Translations under genes and position numbers: made by a program
In this document: one piece after another, positions 32,421 to 43,830 of the stretch
How positions within the stretch are numbered: position 1 is the first letter of the stretch
How the letters are laid out: the number at the start of each line of letters is the position of its first letter
Source: Tuctoria greenei
Taxonomy: Eukaryota > Streptophyta > Magnoliopsida > Poales > Poaceae
Length of the DNA: 64,000 bases
NCBI GenBank assembly: GCA_036927565.1
Contig: JAYESD010000002.1
Span: 142,793,167 to 142,857,166, forward strand
Reading direction: 5' to 3'
The notes under the pieces: generated by a model
Told to the model about the DNA's origin: nothing
What the model saw: only the letters and a program-made list of their open reading frames with translations
Database searches by the model: none

Positions 32421-35400
32421 ATGGACTCTGCTCTGCCTCCTTCCCGGATGGAGGATGTCTCTCCCATGAGGCGGCTTTTTGGCTGGGAGGACAAGGAGCA
32501 ACGTGATCTGATCCGTCCCGGCTCCTTGCCGCTGGAGTTGGGGGAGAAGGAGATCATCTTCTTCCAGGTGTACGCATAGTTCATCCCTCCTGTTTCCTCC
32601 TTCCTTGTGACACTCTTGGAAGTCCTTGGGCTTCAGCTTCATCACCTGTTGCCAAACTCTCTGGTGGTGGCGGCGGTGTTCTCACATTTTGGTGAGATGT
32701 TCGTCGGGGTGTATCCGAGCATACCGGTGTTCCGGCAGTTCTTCGTGCTGAGGTGGACCGAGAAGAAGAACAAATCCAACTTCCTCGGTGGTTACTGCTT
32801 CCAGCATTAGGCCAAGAACCCCTTCAAGTACATCACACCACTCTCCTCGGTGAAGTGGGCTGACTAGAGGAACGACTGGGTGATCCTACAAGTGGACGCT
32901 CACGACCGCCTGGTTATGCCCGCTAGATGGGCGACGATCAGGAAGGAGGCTTGGAAGGAGCGGCCAGAGTTGCAGCAAGCCTACACCCCGGTGATGAAGA
33001 GGATCCAATTCCTTGCGGATCATGATATGTCGGAGTAGTAGGTGATGGCGGACTTCATCCATCAATGTCTGGCCCCCCTTCAGCACTGTTGCCGTCCTGC
33101 ATGGTTCTACTTCGAGCTACAGGATGGCACCCGGCTGGTGCGGGGTCACGACACAGAGACAACCCCGAAAGAGGTGCTCAACGCAATGTCCAAGGCGTGC
33201 GGTGACCTGCTGTCGAACGATGTCTTCAACTTCCCACGGGCCTGCCCACCGCTTTGCACGGATTGAGACCTTCGTACAAAGGTTCTGAAGGAGATGCCCA
33301 ACCTGGACGCGATCGGCCTTGCTCCGCGGCAGGTTAGTGATGAGAGTCGGGGCGTGGCCATCGTCGACTCCTCGGAGGAGTTCACATATTCTTCAGGATC
33401 TGAAGCTTCCAGGGCGGAGGAGGCTCCCACTATCGGTGGGAAAGGCAAGGCATCAGTCTCTGACATAGGCAAGGGGAAGACTCTGGTGGTTGAGGTCGTG
33501 AAGGAGAAACACCCTCGGTCATCAATGAGGGTGCTGCCACAGGTGGCCTTCGCTCCAAGTCAACGTCGCTCGACGCGCCCCTCTTCAGTACACTACAAGA
33601 AACGAGCATAAGGCCGTTGACCATATAGACATCGGTAGCCTCTTAAAACCGACGTTCATAGTCGACGCACCAAATTCGACGTTTTTAACCATTATATACG
33701 TTGGTCCCGACGTTTTTGAAAAATACAATCGTCGACTCTGACTCTCGACATTTTTAACTCTTAAAGCCGTAGGCCATTTTTTCTTACCCGAGGTTTTCTG
33801 TCCGTCAGTCAATCCAATGGTGTCCGTTGTACACGTTTTTATTTTATTGACCGTTTTGTTTTTTTGTTCATACTAACCAATCATTCAATGCTTGCGGTCA
33901 TTCAATGCTTGCCAGACTTGTTTATGCTTGTGGGACATTTTCTACGTTGACTGACCCAAGGCAAAGGCACCACACCTTCTACGAGCGGACAGGGCAGACG
34001 ACCGAGACGCGGCTTCCCTCCTCTCATTCAGTCCTCCCATACGTCTTCCCGCTGATGTGTTAAAATATTATTGGTCTCAATTTTAATGCTCAAATGATAT
34101 GATATCTTCACAACAAATAAGATGATGACACATCAGCAGGAGGATGCATGGAAGTACAAACGGGAGGGAAGCCGTGTCCAGACGACGAACGGGGAAGCGC
34201 CTCCTCGAGCGAACGAAACGCTCGTACAAGCCTGCGAAGTGGACCGGGCGGCGGACGGGGAAGTGGATGTGGAGGCGTCTCCTCGAGCGTGATGAAGAGT
34301 GCGGCGAAGGGACTGGGAAGTCTCGTCGTAGAATCCGCAGCTGCTGGCGGACTGGGATGCAGCGGCGAAGGGACGAGGAGGCGGCGGAGCAGCGCTGGCG
34401 GTCGGCGGCGGGTGACAGACAACGGATGAAGGGGAGGAGGCGCGCCGAGAGGAGCGACAGCTAGGGGTGGCGCAGCAGCGCTGCCAGCCCGCAGCGGCGG
34501 GGCTTCGGTCGACGAGCGGCGCGCCAACGGACGACTGGGAGTTGCGCCCGAGTGAGTTTCGCTCTGCCAGATCTGTGAGTGTGTGGACTTTCTGGGATGA
34601 GATGAGGCAGGCGCTAGTTATATTAATTTTCTGGTAGGCGAACGCGACTTTCAGGAGAGGGGAGGAGCGCGCGCTTTCGATTTTCGGGCGGGTGCGCAGC
34701 GCGCTTTCAATTTTCGGGAGTCTAGCGCGCTTTCAATTTTTGGGAGTAGGGTGCGGTAGATTAGAGATGTCGGGGTAGCCGACAGTTACAAATATATGGG
34801 GTCGGTTCTTTCTTTTAAGGCCGACAGTTTTAAGATAGACGTCGGTTTAATACGTTCGACTGACACTTTTAATTTATGTATGTCGGATTTCTGCGTCCAC
34901 CCGACGGCTTTAATATATATATGTCGGATTGAATAAACCGATGATGTTACTTCATTTATAGTCGACGGCACCAACATTTATAATTACCCCCGACACCCTA
35001 TTGTTGGATTTTTGTAGTGTTGGGTGTCGGCGGTTCTTCGGGGGGAGGCTCAGTCCGTCAAACGGCAGCTCCGCCGGTGTCAGCGGTCCGCACGTCATCC
35101 AACATCGCCATCGCCAGTGTGGTCCAAGATTCCATAGAGGGCTCCGGCACCGTCATACCTACGGAGCCTCAGGCAAAAAGGCCTCGAGCCGACATCGTCG
35201 GCAGCTCGGGAGGCTCTGGGAGTGGCTCCGTCGGAGTTGGTGGAGGTACACCAGCGCAGGGTGGCAGCATTGCTGGTGGTTTTGGTGGAGACCCAACTGG
35301 GGTGACTTCGCCTGTTACACCATCATCTTGGCCCGCGGCTTCAGGGTCGCCAAAAGTGGAGGCTCGCTGGAGCTTCTGGGGACGTCAGTAAGGCATTCTT

Positions 35401-36755
35401 ACCAACGCTTGCTATATTATCTCATTTGCCTTTGTTGATTGGTCATCGCTTGTTTTTGATTTGCAAGACTATGTCATCTGTTGTGAGGCCTTTACCGCCG
35501 GGTGTAGTGCCCGAAAACGCTTTAAGGCAGCTGAGGAGGCCACGGCTGCGCCGGTGAGGTAGCCTGCCAAGCTTGTCCATGGGAGCGCTGCTCCGGCATC
35601 TGCGCCCGGCGCGGGCAGTGAAGCATCTTCTGCTGTATCTCCAGCTGTCGCGCCGGAGGTCCCTCGAGCTGTCGCGCCAGAGGCGCCTCCGACCATCATG
35701 GTAGAGGCGCCTCCTATCGTCGTGGCAGAGGCAATGTCGGGGTCGGCTCCGGGGGCTGAAGGCCTGGCCTCCACTGCTGCTGAGCTGGCGGGCAGCTCTT
35801 TGAGTGATGGCGGCGCTGCTGCTTCAGGTGGCACCGAAACTTCTGCTCAATCTTCGGGGGCAAGATCCCCGGTACTGGTGGCCTCGCCATCACCGCTACA
35901 GGAGTAAGAGGTCCCTGAGATGATCACCGGGCGACATTCCCTGACTTCAGCGCAGCCGGAGCGCCTCTCCTACGTCATGGACTTGATGCAGTCCAGCATC
36001 CTTCAGGTGCAATCCGATCTCCGTCGCGCGCAGGAGGCTCTTGCCACAGAGTAGAAGAAGTTGCGTGCCGAGGGCGAGCGCCTCTGAGGCTAGGAGGATC
36101 TTCTGGGGTTCAGGATCGCCGAGGCAAAGGCGAAGTACCATAGGAGAGCAAGGAGCTGGAGGTGAGGCACCGCCTAGTGAGGGCCTCAGATGCCTTGACC
36201 CAAAAGATTCTGGTCGACTCCAAGGCATCCAACAACGCAGCTGATGCCCGCCTGCACGCTCTTGCAGCTGGTCGAGAGGCCCTGAGTCGCCAAAAAGTCG
36301 TCGTTGCCAAGAGGGAGGCCGCTGTCGACGATCAAGAGGTGGCGGCGCAGGCAATGATGGCCCAGGTTGAGGCTGATCGGGATAGGCTGCAGTCCCGCCT
36401 CAAAGACCTTGAGCTTCAGGAGAGCAATTTGGCGCGGGATCAGGCGCAACACCTAGCTAAGCGTCAGGAACTCCTCCTGCACGATCTTGACATCCAAGCC
36501 CGAGATCACACTGCAGAGCGCCGCGCCCGGGAGCTCGATCTGTGGGAGCGCCAGCTAGCTCAACGTTTGGAAGCTGAGGGTAGGGCGGTAATGGAGATGG
36601 TGGCATCCCAATTCTTGGTGTGTTACCGGAGCCGATACCCTAATCTGCCACTAGAGCCAATTTTTGAAGGCCCTGTTGAGGAACACGAGGCGACAACAGC
36701 GACGGAGGTTAAGGAAGCCGCCAGACATGTCGTAGCACAGTTCAGTCAGGGCTAA
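32421..36755 (+). pseudogene. E3 antisense ORF (Tat aORF), many stops, split by a CACTA element
   Basis: ATG at 32421 (MDSALPPSRMEDVSPMRRLF) starts a frame homologous to the E4 aORF. The hydrophobic domain reads FIPPVSSFLVTLLEVLGLQL, then HHLLPNSLVVAAVFSHFGEM. In-frame stops include those after QVYA (near 32578), QH (32808), WAD (32866), SE (33036-33041) and CTD (33264). The reading frame is split by a CACTA element at 33591-35019. Exon 1 ends at 35387; the 90-bp intron 35388-35477 keeps its donor, but the acceptor is CAT where E4 has CAG. The second exon has an Ala/Pro/Ser-rich part and a charged helical part (about 36160-36590) ending TEVKEAARHVVAQFSQG. Function unknown. Confidence 0.85.
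33591..35019. mobile_element. Non-autonomous CACTA element inside the E3 antisense ORF
   Basis: 1,429 bp from CACTACAAGAAACGAG to TTTTTGTAGTG, forming a CACTAC/GTAGTG terminal inverted repeat. Both ends are rich in GTCGG/CCGAC subterminal units (33611-33780 and 34765-34995). The middle is GC-rich and holds no supported gene. E4 carries the unoccupied site at 62427/62428 (CTTCAGTA|TTGGGTGTC). No 3-bp target duplication is visible against that site. Confidence 0.9.
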
Positions 36756-37129
36756 GGTTGGTAGCTTGTTTTTGAATCAGGGGTTCGCCCCCCTTGTAAA
36801 GAATTCCTTAATGAATTTGAATTTGTGTTTGGCTTCTTGCATTGTCTTTGTGCTTCTCAACAGTTGCTTTGAGTCCTTAGTTGCGTGAGGGTTTGCAGAA
36901 CCTTTGTTGAGCTCGTTGGCTTCCTAGGACCAACGATTTGCACAATTGATGCGGCCGAAGTGTCGTCTGTTGATTTTCTGCCTGTGGAACCCCTTAGAGG
37001 CCCCTTGGTAGATGTGGTTAGTTGGCTAAGCACATCTACCACTTGATCGCTTTATGTCTTGGACTTGCCCCCAGTGGAGTGGGGGAGTTGGAGTGGGTCG
37101 CTTCATCGTCACCAGTTGTCCTCGCAAGG

Positions 37130-38875
37130 TCGTCGTCGGTGGGCCCCTTGGGAGGTGCCGGAGCTGGATGCTCCGGCATCGCCCACCATCGCCGTGGGGA
37201 CATCGACAGCAGGCCCTTATCCATGCTTGTTGCTGTCTTCAGCGTGCTGGGACGTTGATGACGGGCCCCTTGGGAGGTGCCGGAGCTGGATGCTTCGGCG
37301 TTGTCCACCATCTTCGTGTAGACGTCGACGACAGACCCCTTGGGAGGTGCCAGAGCTGGATGCTCCGGCGTCTTCCACCATCTTCATGTAGACGTCGACA
37401 GCAAGCCCCTTGGGAGGTGCCGGAGCTGGATGCTCCGGCATCGTCCACCATCTTCGTGTACACATTGACGGTGAGCCCCTTGGGAGTTGTCGGAGCTGGA
37501 TGCTGCAGCATCACCCACCATCGTCGTGGGGACGTCAATGGCAGGCCCTTGCCAGAGCTGGATGCTCTGACATCACCCACCATCATCGTGGAGACGTCAT
37601 TGACAGGTCCCTTGTTTATAGGCTATTACAAGAGAACCCTCTTAGCAACAAGAGAGGGGCAGAAGAGTTTACTCACATATCCATGATTTTTGTCGTCGTG
37701 ATGTGCTAGGACGTCGATGACGGGCCCCTTGGGAGGTGCCGGAGCTGGATGCTCCGGCGTCGTCCACCATCTTCATGTAGACGTCGATGGCAGGCCCTTT
37801 GGGAGGTGCTGGAGCTGGATGCTCCGACGTCTTCCACCATCTTTGTGTAGACATCGACGGCAGACCCCTTGGGAGGTGCCGAAGCTGGATGCTCCGGCAT
37901 CACCCACCATCATTGTGGGGACGTCAACGGTAGGCCCCTGTTTTACAGGCTATCACAAGAGAACCCTGTTAGCAACAAGAGTGGGGCAGGAGAGTTTACT
38001 CACTTATTCACGCTTGTTGCCGTCATCGCCATGCTGGGATGTCAGCGGCGGGACCCTTACTGGGTGCCAGAGCTGGATGCTTCGGCGTCGTCCACCATCT
38101 TCGTGTAGACGTAGACGGCATGCCCCTTGGAAGGTGCCGAAGTTGGGTGCTCCGGCATCGCCCACCATCATTGTGTATACGTCGACGGCAGGCCCCTTGG
38201 AAGGTTCCGGAGCAGGATGCTCCGGCGTCTTCCACCATCTTCGTGTAGACGTCGACGACAGGCCCCTTGGGAGGTGCCAGAGCTGGATGCTCCGGCATCA
38301 CCCACCTTCGTCGTGGGGATGTCGACGGTAGGCCCCTTGGGAGGTGCCGGAGCTGGATGCTTCGACATCACCCACCATGATCATGGGGATGTCGACGGCA
38401 GGCCCCTGTTTTATGAGCTATCACAAGAGAACCCTGTTAGCAACAACAGTGGGGCAGGAGAGTTTACTCACTTATCCATGCTTGTTGCCGTCGTCGGCAT
38501 ACTGGGATATCAGCGGCATGCCCCTTGCTGGGTTCCAGAGCTAGATGCTTCAGTGTTGTCCACCATCTTCGTGTAGACGTCGACGACAGGCCTCTTGGGA
38601 GGTGCCAGAGCTGGATGCTCCGCCGTCGTCCACCATCTTCGTGTAGACATCGACGACAGACCCCTTGGGAGGTGCCGGAGCTAGATGCTCCAGCGTCTTC
38701 CACCATCTTCGTGTAGACGTCGATGGCAGGCCCCTTGGAAGGTGCTGGAGCTAGATGCTCCGGCATCGCCCACCATCGTCGTGTATACATCGATGGCAGG
38801 CCCCTTGGGAGGTGTCAGGGCTGGGTGCTCCGCCATCGCCCTCCATCGTTGTGTAGACGTCGACGGCAGACCCCT
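37130..38875. repeat. E3 70-bp tandem array, each unit with a perfect hairpin
   Basis: About 19 units of 70 bp begin (A/G)GGCCCCTTGGGAGGTGCC. Most hold the inverted repeat GCCGGAGC, loop TGGAT, GCTCCGGC, followed by CACCATC.TCGTG. Three related spacers of about 118 bp (starting near 37603, 37932 and 38400; TTTTACAGGCTATCACAAGA-like) divide the array into blocks of different unit number. It lies between the 3' ends of the convergent aORF and gag-pol. Small ORFs crossing it are by-products of the repeats. Confidence 0.93.
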
Positions 38876-39113
38876 AGTCAAACGCTGGGTCAGGTTGTTC
38901 TGCACATATGATAGAAGAAAGGTGGACTAGTTTCTTCGTTTGTTTACCTGTAGCTCTCCCTTAGCTCTGTCATGCGTTATTGTCCTGGACTGACTCACGG
39001 GGCCTGGGTAATTCAGTGCATTGGTGCTCCGGGGTCCGACTCCTGTTGTCCTCAGGGTGTGAGCTTTCTGGCTCCAGTACTTGGCTGTAGCGCTGGGAGG
39101 CAGGGTGTGTATG

Positions 39114-39137
39114 CTTAGGGTACAGGACCAGGCTAAG
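39114..39137 (-). repeat. CTTAG/CTAAG stem-loop motif, E3 copy 1
   Basis: It starts CTTAGGGTACAGG and ends ACCAGGCTAAG; the same unit as in E1 and the 49398-52235 element. Confidence 0.7.
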
Positions 39138-39520
39138 TAGTTTACACCCCCTGGACCTCCTGCTCGGCACAGGCCTTTCCTGGGGAACCTTGTGGCATCA
39201 CAAGGACCTAATGAAGAGAGGGGCCAGAAGAACCCCTTATACACTGTCGGTACCTCAGGCAGACCCGCCTGTATTAGGACTGCATGACTCCTGCATGGGT
39301 GAATTACAGAGTGTACAATCATGCATATAAAGATAATACGTAATAAACGAGTCTAGTATAGCATGTTCATAAACTTAATGCGTAAGTAAATGGACAAAGT
39401 TTTTAAGAAGCCTTTAAGTAAAATAGTGATTTTCTGATAGGAGTTCATAAGGGGAGACATGCTTTTACAAAAGAAGGCAACGGCTTGCCTCCGGATGATG
39501 AGGTTGGTAGGGTGCATAGG

Positions 39521-39543
39521 CTTAGGGTTCGGAACCAAGCGAA
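39521..39543 (-). repeat. CTTAG stem-loop motif, E3 copy 2 (degenerate)
   Basis: It starts CTTAGGGTTCGG and ends AACCAAGCGAAG; the right arm has changed. Confidence 0.5.
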
Positions 39544-39827
39544 GTTGGCTACAAACTCTGGACCAGACCCTCCCGGTGCTCAGTTGTCCTTAGTGCTTGC
39601 TCCTAAGCCCTATAAAATCCTTTACACTATTCTACTAAGCCTAGTATTTACAATAGGGGTCCCAAAGCTCCATGGTTAGCTGTGATGGTTGTCGAGCAAC
39701 AACTACTTAGAGGGGCGATGAGCGAGCATCCCTATTTCCTGCCTTGACCGCCCGTCTTGCGAGTGGTCCGAGCAGAGCTGGGACTGGGATTGGTAGCTTT
39801 GATGGAGGTGTCGATGCTGCTGGAGGG

Positions 39828-40367
39828 CTACAACTGAGGCACATCGGGTGCTCCGCGCTGACATGAGCTTGGAGGAGGCCGACTTGATCCAGCGCCGCCC
39901 GGGACGGGTGCTAGGTCTGCTGTGAGTGCTTGGAACTTCTCCAAGGCTAACACTGCAGCGGTGCGATCTCCGCGGATCCTGAGGACGCTGGAGGGGGTTG
40001 GTATCTTCAGGATGAGGTAGCTGTAGTGGGCTATAGTCATGAACCAGTATAGGGCAGGCCTGCCGATGATGGCGTTGAAGGGAAGGCTGACATCGGCGAC
40101 GTCGAATAGGATGCTCTTCGTCCTGTAGTTTTCGGGTGTCTCGATGGTCACCCACAGGTGGATGTTGTCGTACGGGATGATGCTCCCAGGGCCCACCCCC
40201 GGGATTGGGCTCGAGGGGGCGAGCTTGGACACCGGGATCTGCAGCTGTTCGAAGGCTGCACGGCTGAGGAGGTTGAGGCTGGCCCCGCCATCTATCAAGA
40301 TGTAGTGGAGCTTTACATTGGCTATGGTGGGGGCGACTAGGAGAGGTAGGACCCCTGCTCTGGCCAT
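39828..40367 (-). pseudogene. E3 protease
   Basis: A 179-codon frame holds the retropepsin core of Gypsy type: LHYILIDGGASLNLLS, with DGGAS in place of the usual D-(S/T)-G triad as is common in Tat elements, and FNAIIGRPALYWFM further on. The frame ends at 39828 shortly after the domain. Recognisable pol sequence stops near 39700; the RT, RNase H and integrase that should follow are absent. Confidence 0.85.
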
Positions 40368-40674
40368 GTTCTTGGGCAGTCAGAGGCGTTGAATCTGATC
40401 GGCATCTCCTTCCAGTGGTGGTGTTGTGCTGGAGTGAGTATAGGGGCAACCAAAGCCACCGCACGATGAAGGGTCTTGACCGCGTTCCGGGATGCGGGAT
40501 CCCAATACCCTCCGAAGATGACGTGGTGGTCGCTGCTGGTGTCAGAGTCCTCATCTTGGTGGACCACTTTGACGGCCCTTAATGCTTATGGTACTCCAGC
40601 TCCTCGTCATTGTCGATCTTGGGTTTGACCTTCTGCTTGCCCTCACGTTGGCGGAAGGGGGCGCCGTTCGGGCG

Positions 40675-42330
40675 CTACTGCGCCCGCTCTTGGTAGTGTT
40701 CGACACACCTTTTTATCTCCCAACACTCGCTCGCGATGTGTTCATGAGTCTTGTGCATCGGGCAGGGTTCGACGTCTTCATCAGTGGCAGGTGGCTGATG
40801 AGGGCGTTTCTCCGGGCGCGGGGGTTTGCCTCCTCCGGTCGCGGCTGCTGCCGCGACGGGGGACCCATGCAGCGATTTGTTCTGGCCGCCACCCCGGTTC
40901 TTGTTCTTCTTTTTGCAGCTACCAGAGGTAGCAGCTCCTTCTCTATTCTGGCTGGCCTCGCCCGCTCCAGGGGCGGGCTGAGCGTGCCAGTCGCGGCCTT
41001 CTGCCGCTCTGGCGCACCGATCGGCGATGGAGAAGAGCTCGAGGACGTCTTGCAAGTTCTGCGTGGATAACTTCTTGAGCATCTTGCGACCACACACTCC
41101 CTGGCTTAATGCCATTATGACAGAGGCATTTGGGATGTTGGGAATGGAGTTGCGTACCTGGGAGAAACGCTGGATGAATGATCGTAGCGTCTCCTTGGGT
41201 TGCTGTCGCACAACGTGGAGGTCGAGCTCAGTGCCGGGGCGCGTGTAGGAGCTGCCAAAGTTCGCTGTGAACTGCTGGCACAGCTCATCCCAAGAGGTTA
41301 TAGACCCCTCAGGAAGGTTCATCAGCCACGACGGGCTGATCCAGTCAAGGCGACTGTGAAGTAATTTGCCAGGATGGTCTCATCCACTCTTGCAGCAAGG
41401 AGTGTCGTGGTGTAGATCTGCAGGAACTCCGCCAGGTTGATGCTTCCGTCAAAACTCTCTGGGATATGTGGTCGGAACTGGCGTGGCCACATCGCAAAGC
41501 GAAGGTGCGGAGACAACGCCGCACAGCCTCCGACAGGCTTTGTTGGAGAGGCATATGGGACAGCATACCCCAAGGGGGTCTGCTGCACGACGTGCGGCGC
41601 TTCCTAGACCTGTGGTTGGGGCACTGGTTGTGCCATGCGTTGCTGCAACGGTACTAGCTGCGCCAAGTACTCTTGCTGCACATCCTACTGCACCGAATAC
41701 TGCAGGGGAGCTGTCGAGCTGACATACTCCAGGTCGGGTGGCGGAGGGTTTACCTGCAGCGCACATTGAACGGAGGACGCCTCGTGAACAGGGCATTGAG
41801 GGCCATATTCGACGTCGAGGTTGTGCCTCCTCTCTCGCTGCCGCTCGATGATGACATGACCGTCCATGTTAGCTTGACGACGGTCAAGCTCAGCCCTGAG
41901 GTCCTCCGTGGGGAGCCGGCCAACGCTCGTAGGCTTGGAGGAGCGGAAGTTGGCGGTGCGACGGTCGATGGACGGCGTGCGTGACAGCGACACGAGGTGC
42001 CTTCCCCTGTTGGGGGAGTTGATGGCTGCGACGACGAAGTGGTCGATGTCTTGGACCCACTACTGAGTCGCCCCCTGAGAGGCATTTAGCGACGGAGGGT
42101 GGTGGAGGAGAGCTTTGGCCGCTGCCAAAGTGCTCTCTGGGCTTGCGGTTAGGGGTGCTGGTGGAGGCGACTGAGCGGGGGTGTGTCCCAACATGCCATC
42201 TTGGTCATCCGTACCTGCACGGGGGCGAGACGGACTAGAGAGTGCCACTCGAGCGACAGATCTGGTCACCGAACGACGGCCGCGAAAACCGCCTTCTACG
42301 GGCCTGATGAACACCATGGTGGTGAAAGCG
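40675..42330 (-). pseudogene. E3 gag, broken by frame changes
   Basis: Blocks in order on the - strand are: a leader part (to about 42060), an ERQRERRHNLDVEYG segment (41993-41685), PHIPESFDGSINLAEFLQIY (41588-41322) and the capsid-like block SITSWDELCQQFTANFGSSY with DLHVVRQQPKETLRSFIQRF (41322-40675). A zinc-finger-like CPMHKTHEHIASEC closes the gag part. This is the retrotransposon gag family of Tat elements. The main capsid block is open over 215 codons, but the joins between blocks need frame changes. Confidence 0.85.
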
Positions 42331-42354
42331 CTACCACTTTTTTGAGGTAAAAAG

Positions 42355-42372
42355 CCCCTACCTGGCACGCCA
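42355..42372 (-). other. E3 primer binding site
   Basis: TGGCGTGCCAGGTAGGGG on the - strand, two bases from the LTR, identical to the E1 site. Confidence 0.85.
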
Positions 42373-42374
42373 AA

Positions 42375-43462
42375 TGTTGAACTGTTAACGCGACACTTCC
42401 CCCGGATCTGCTAAGGAGCAGCCCATAGAGGTTCTTGTTCGGCGGTGCTTAAGCCCCAAACTAGTGTTCTAGCGGAAGAGTATGAGACAATGGTTTTTAC
42501 GTGGTTCAGGCCGCAAGGAGCGTAACACCCTACTCCACGGTGGATTGTATTGCTTGGTGAGTGTGTATGCGTGTGTCTGTGTATTGGGGATTCTTAGTCT
42601 TGTCCTTGTAGCGATGGTGGTTTGGGCCTTTTATAGACAAGGTCGGATGCCTTACAAGTGGGGTCCCGGGGCCCGACAGGTGTTCCCAGGGCAATCTTAT
42701 CCTAAAGATCTAAGGTTTCTCGCATAAGCTTCCACTAGCTGTAGCTTTGATGACTAGCTGTCTTGTCGCCTGAGTCGTCGGTCACCCATGCGTCGTTGCT
42801 CTCATTGGCAGGGGATGTCCCATCCAACTGTCTCTGGCGCCGTAAGCTACCTACTTGGCGGAGTGGGATAGTCCTGCGACGTCTTCACTGCGATGCCATT
42901 GGTCGTAGCGGTACCTGACATTAGGCGTGCGCCGCGCCATGCGTATGGGGAAGCCGCGTATCTTCAAGGCTTGACGGAGACAAGGCGCACTGTCCTCTTA
43001 ACTTCCTTACTATTCGCTCAGGGCAAGTTGACTGACCACACAACAGCTGGGGAGCTTACTGCCGTGGTGGAGGCCAGGTCCATCTCGTGGGCCACATGGT
43101 AGCTCGAGAGCTCACCTCTGCGGGGAGGTCAGGTCTCATCCCGCGGGCCTCGGGTGCTCACCTCCATGGGAGAGATCGGGTCTCGATCTTCGCGGGCCAA
43201 GTGGCCGCTTGGGAGCCCACCTTCGTGGGGGAGGTCAGGTCCTGCCCTACTGTAAACGTGGCTCCCTGGGAGCTCGTAGCCGAGGTGGGGCTGAGCCCCT
43301 TCTTCGGGATATTATGTGGGAACCCCGGACCACCCATCTGTGGCTGGCGGGTCTGGGTCTCCTGAACACGTGGTGCCTTCGGACCCTATCTCTATTGGGA
43401 GGCAGGGTACCTAGGCAGCTCTAGCTTGTGCGCGAGGGTCCCCGGTATGCCTGGTACCGACA
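42375..43462 (-). repeat. E3 5' LTR (right)
   Basis: 1,088 bp, starting TGTTGAACTGTT and ending GGTACCGACA; aligned along its length to 30810-31905. Confidence 0.92.
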
Positions 43463-43830
43463 AGCGCCAACCCTAGCACGTCGGAGGAGTCGACGCCGAG
43501 TGGTCGCGGGAGCCCGACCGGGAGGCTATGCTGTGGGCCTGTGCTGGGAGGCCGGGCGCAACTGCTGGGGGCGCGCTGGGAGGGCACACCAAGAGGCCAT
43601 GAGCAGCTGCTAGGGGGCCTCGCGAGCCACCGAGGAACTGCCAGATGTGTTGGGGAGAAGTGGGCGGCAGGGAAGTGGGTGGGACTGGCGGCTCACTATC
43701 CGAGGCGCTGGGCAGCTGCGGGCTAGGGTTTTGGTGGACGGCGGCGGGGAAAAAAAGTGGGAGACCCAGGAAAAGAAATAAGGAAATCCTCGCAGTAGTC
43801 GCACGACGATAATTCCGGCCGAGATAAGGA
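43463..43830. other. Sequence that continues the E3 target (possible CACTA interior)
   Basis: GC-rich, no supported gene. It directly continues the target sequence left of E3 and so may be part of the CACTA element that starts at 29849. Confidence 0.35.

Larger units (their letters stand above)
30810..43462 (-). mobile_element. E3: Tat-lineage Ty3/Gypsy element lacking RT, RNase H and integrase
   Basis: 12,653 bp including a nested CACTA element. LTRs are 30810-31905 (1,096 bp) and 42375-43462 (1,088 bp). Flanks AGCGT (30805-30809) and AGCGC (43463-43467) look like a target duplication with one change. On the - strand, gag and protease follow the 5' (right) LTR, then coding stops near 39700 and no RT, RNase H or integrase sequence follows. 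The spacer holds a 70-bp hairpin-bearing tandem array. The antisense ORF is at 32421-36755 on the + strand. The LTRs are related to those of E4 and of the solo LTR at 43831, and differ from those of E1. Confidence 0.93.

Noticed and set aside
37130..38875. CRISPR-like array
   Set aside because: Units are directly adjacent and diverged with no unique spacers, and the context is a plant retrotransposon.
37054..38930. Several ORFs of 60-210 codons through the 70-bp array
   Set aside because: The unit length is not a multiple of three, all frames give repetitive peptides, and both strands are equally open; they arise from the tandem repeat.
39703..40554. A 283-codon - strand ORF overlapping the E3 protease
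   Set aside because: It is Arg/Pro/His-rich with no domain, and the frame holding the retropepsin motif overlaps it; it is a shadow frame.
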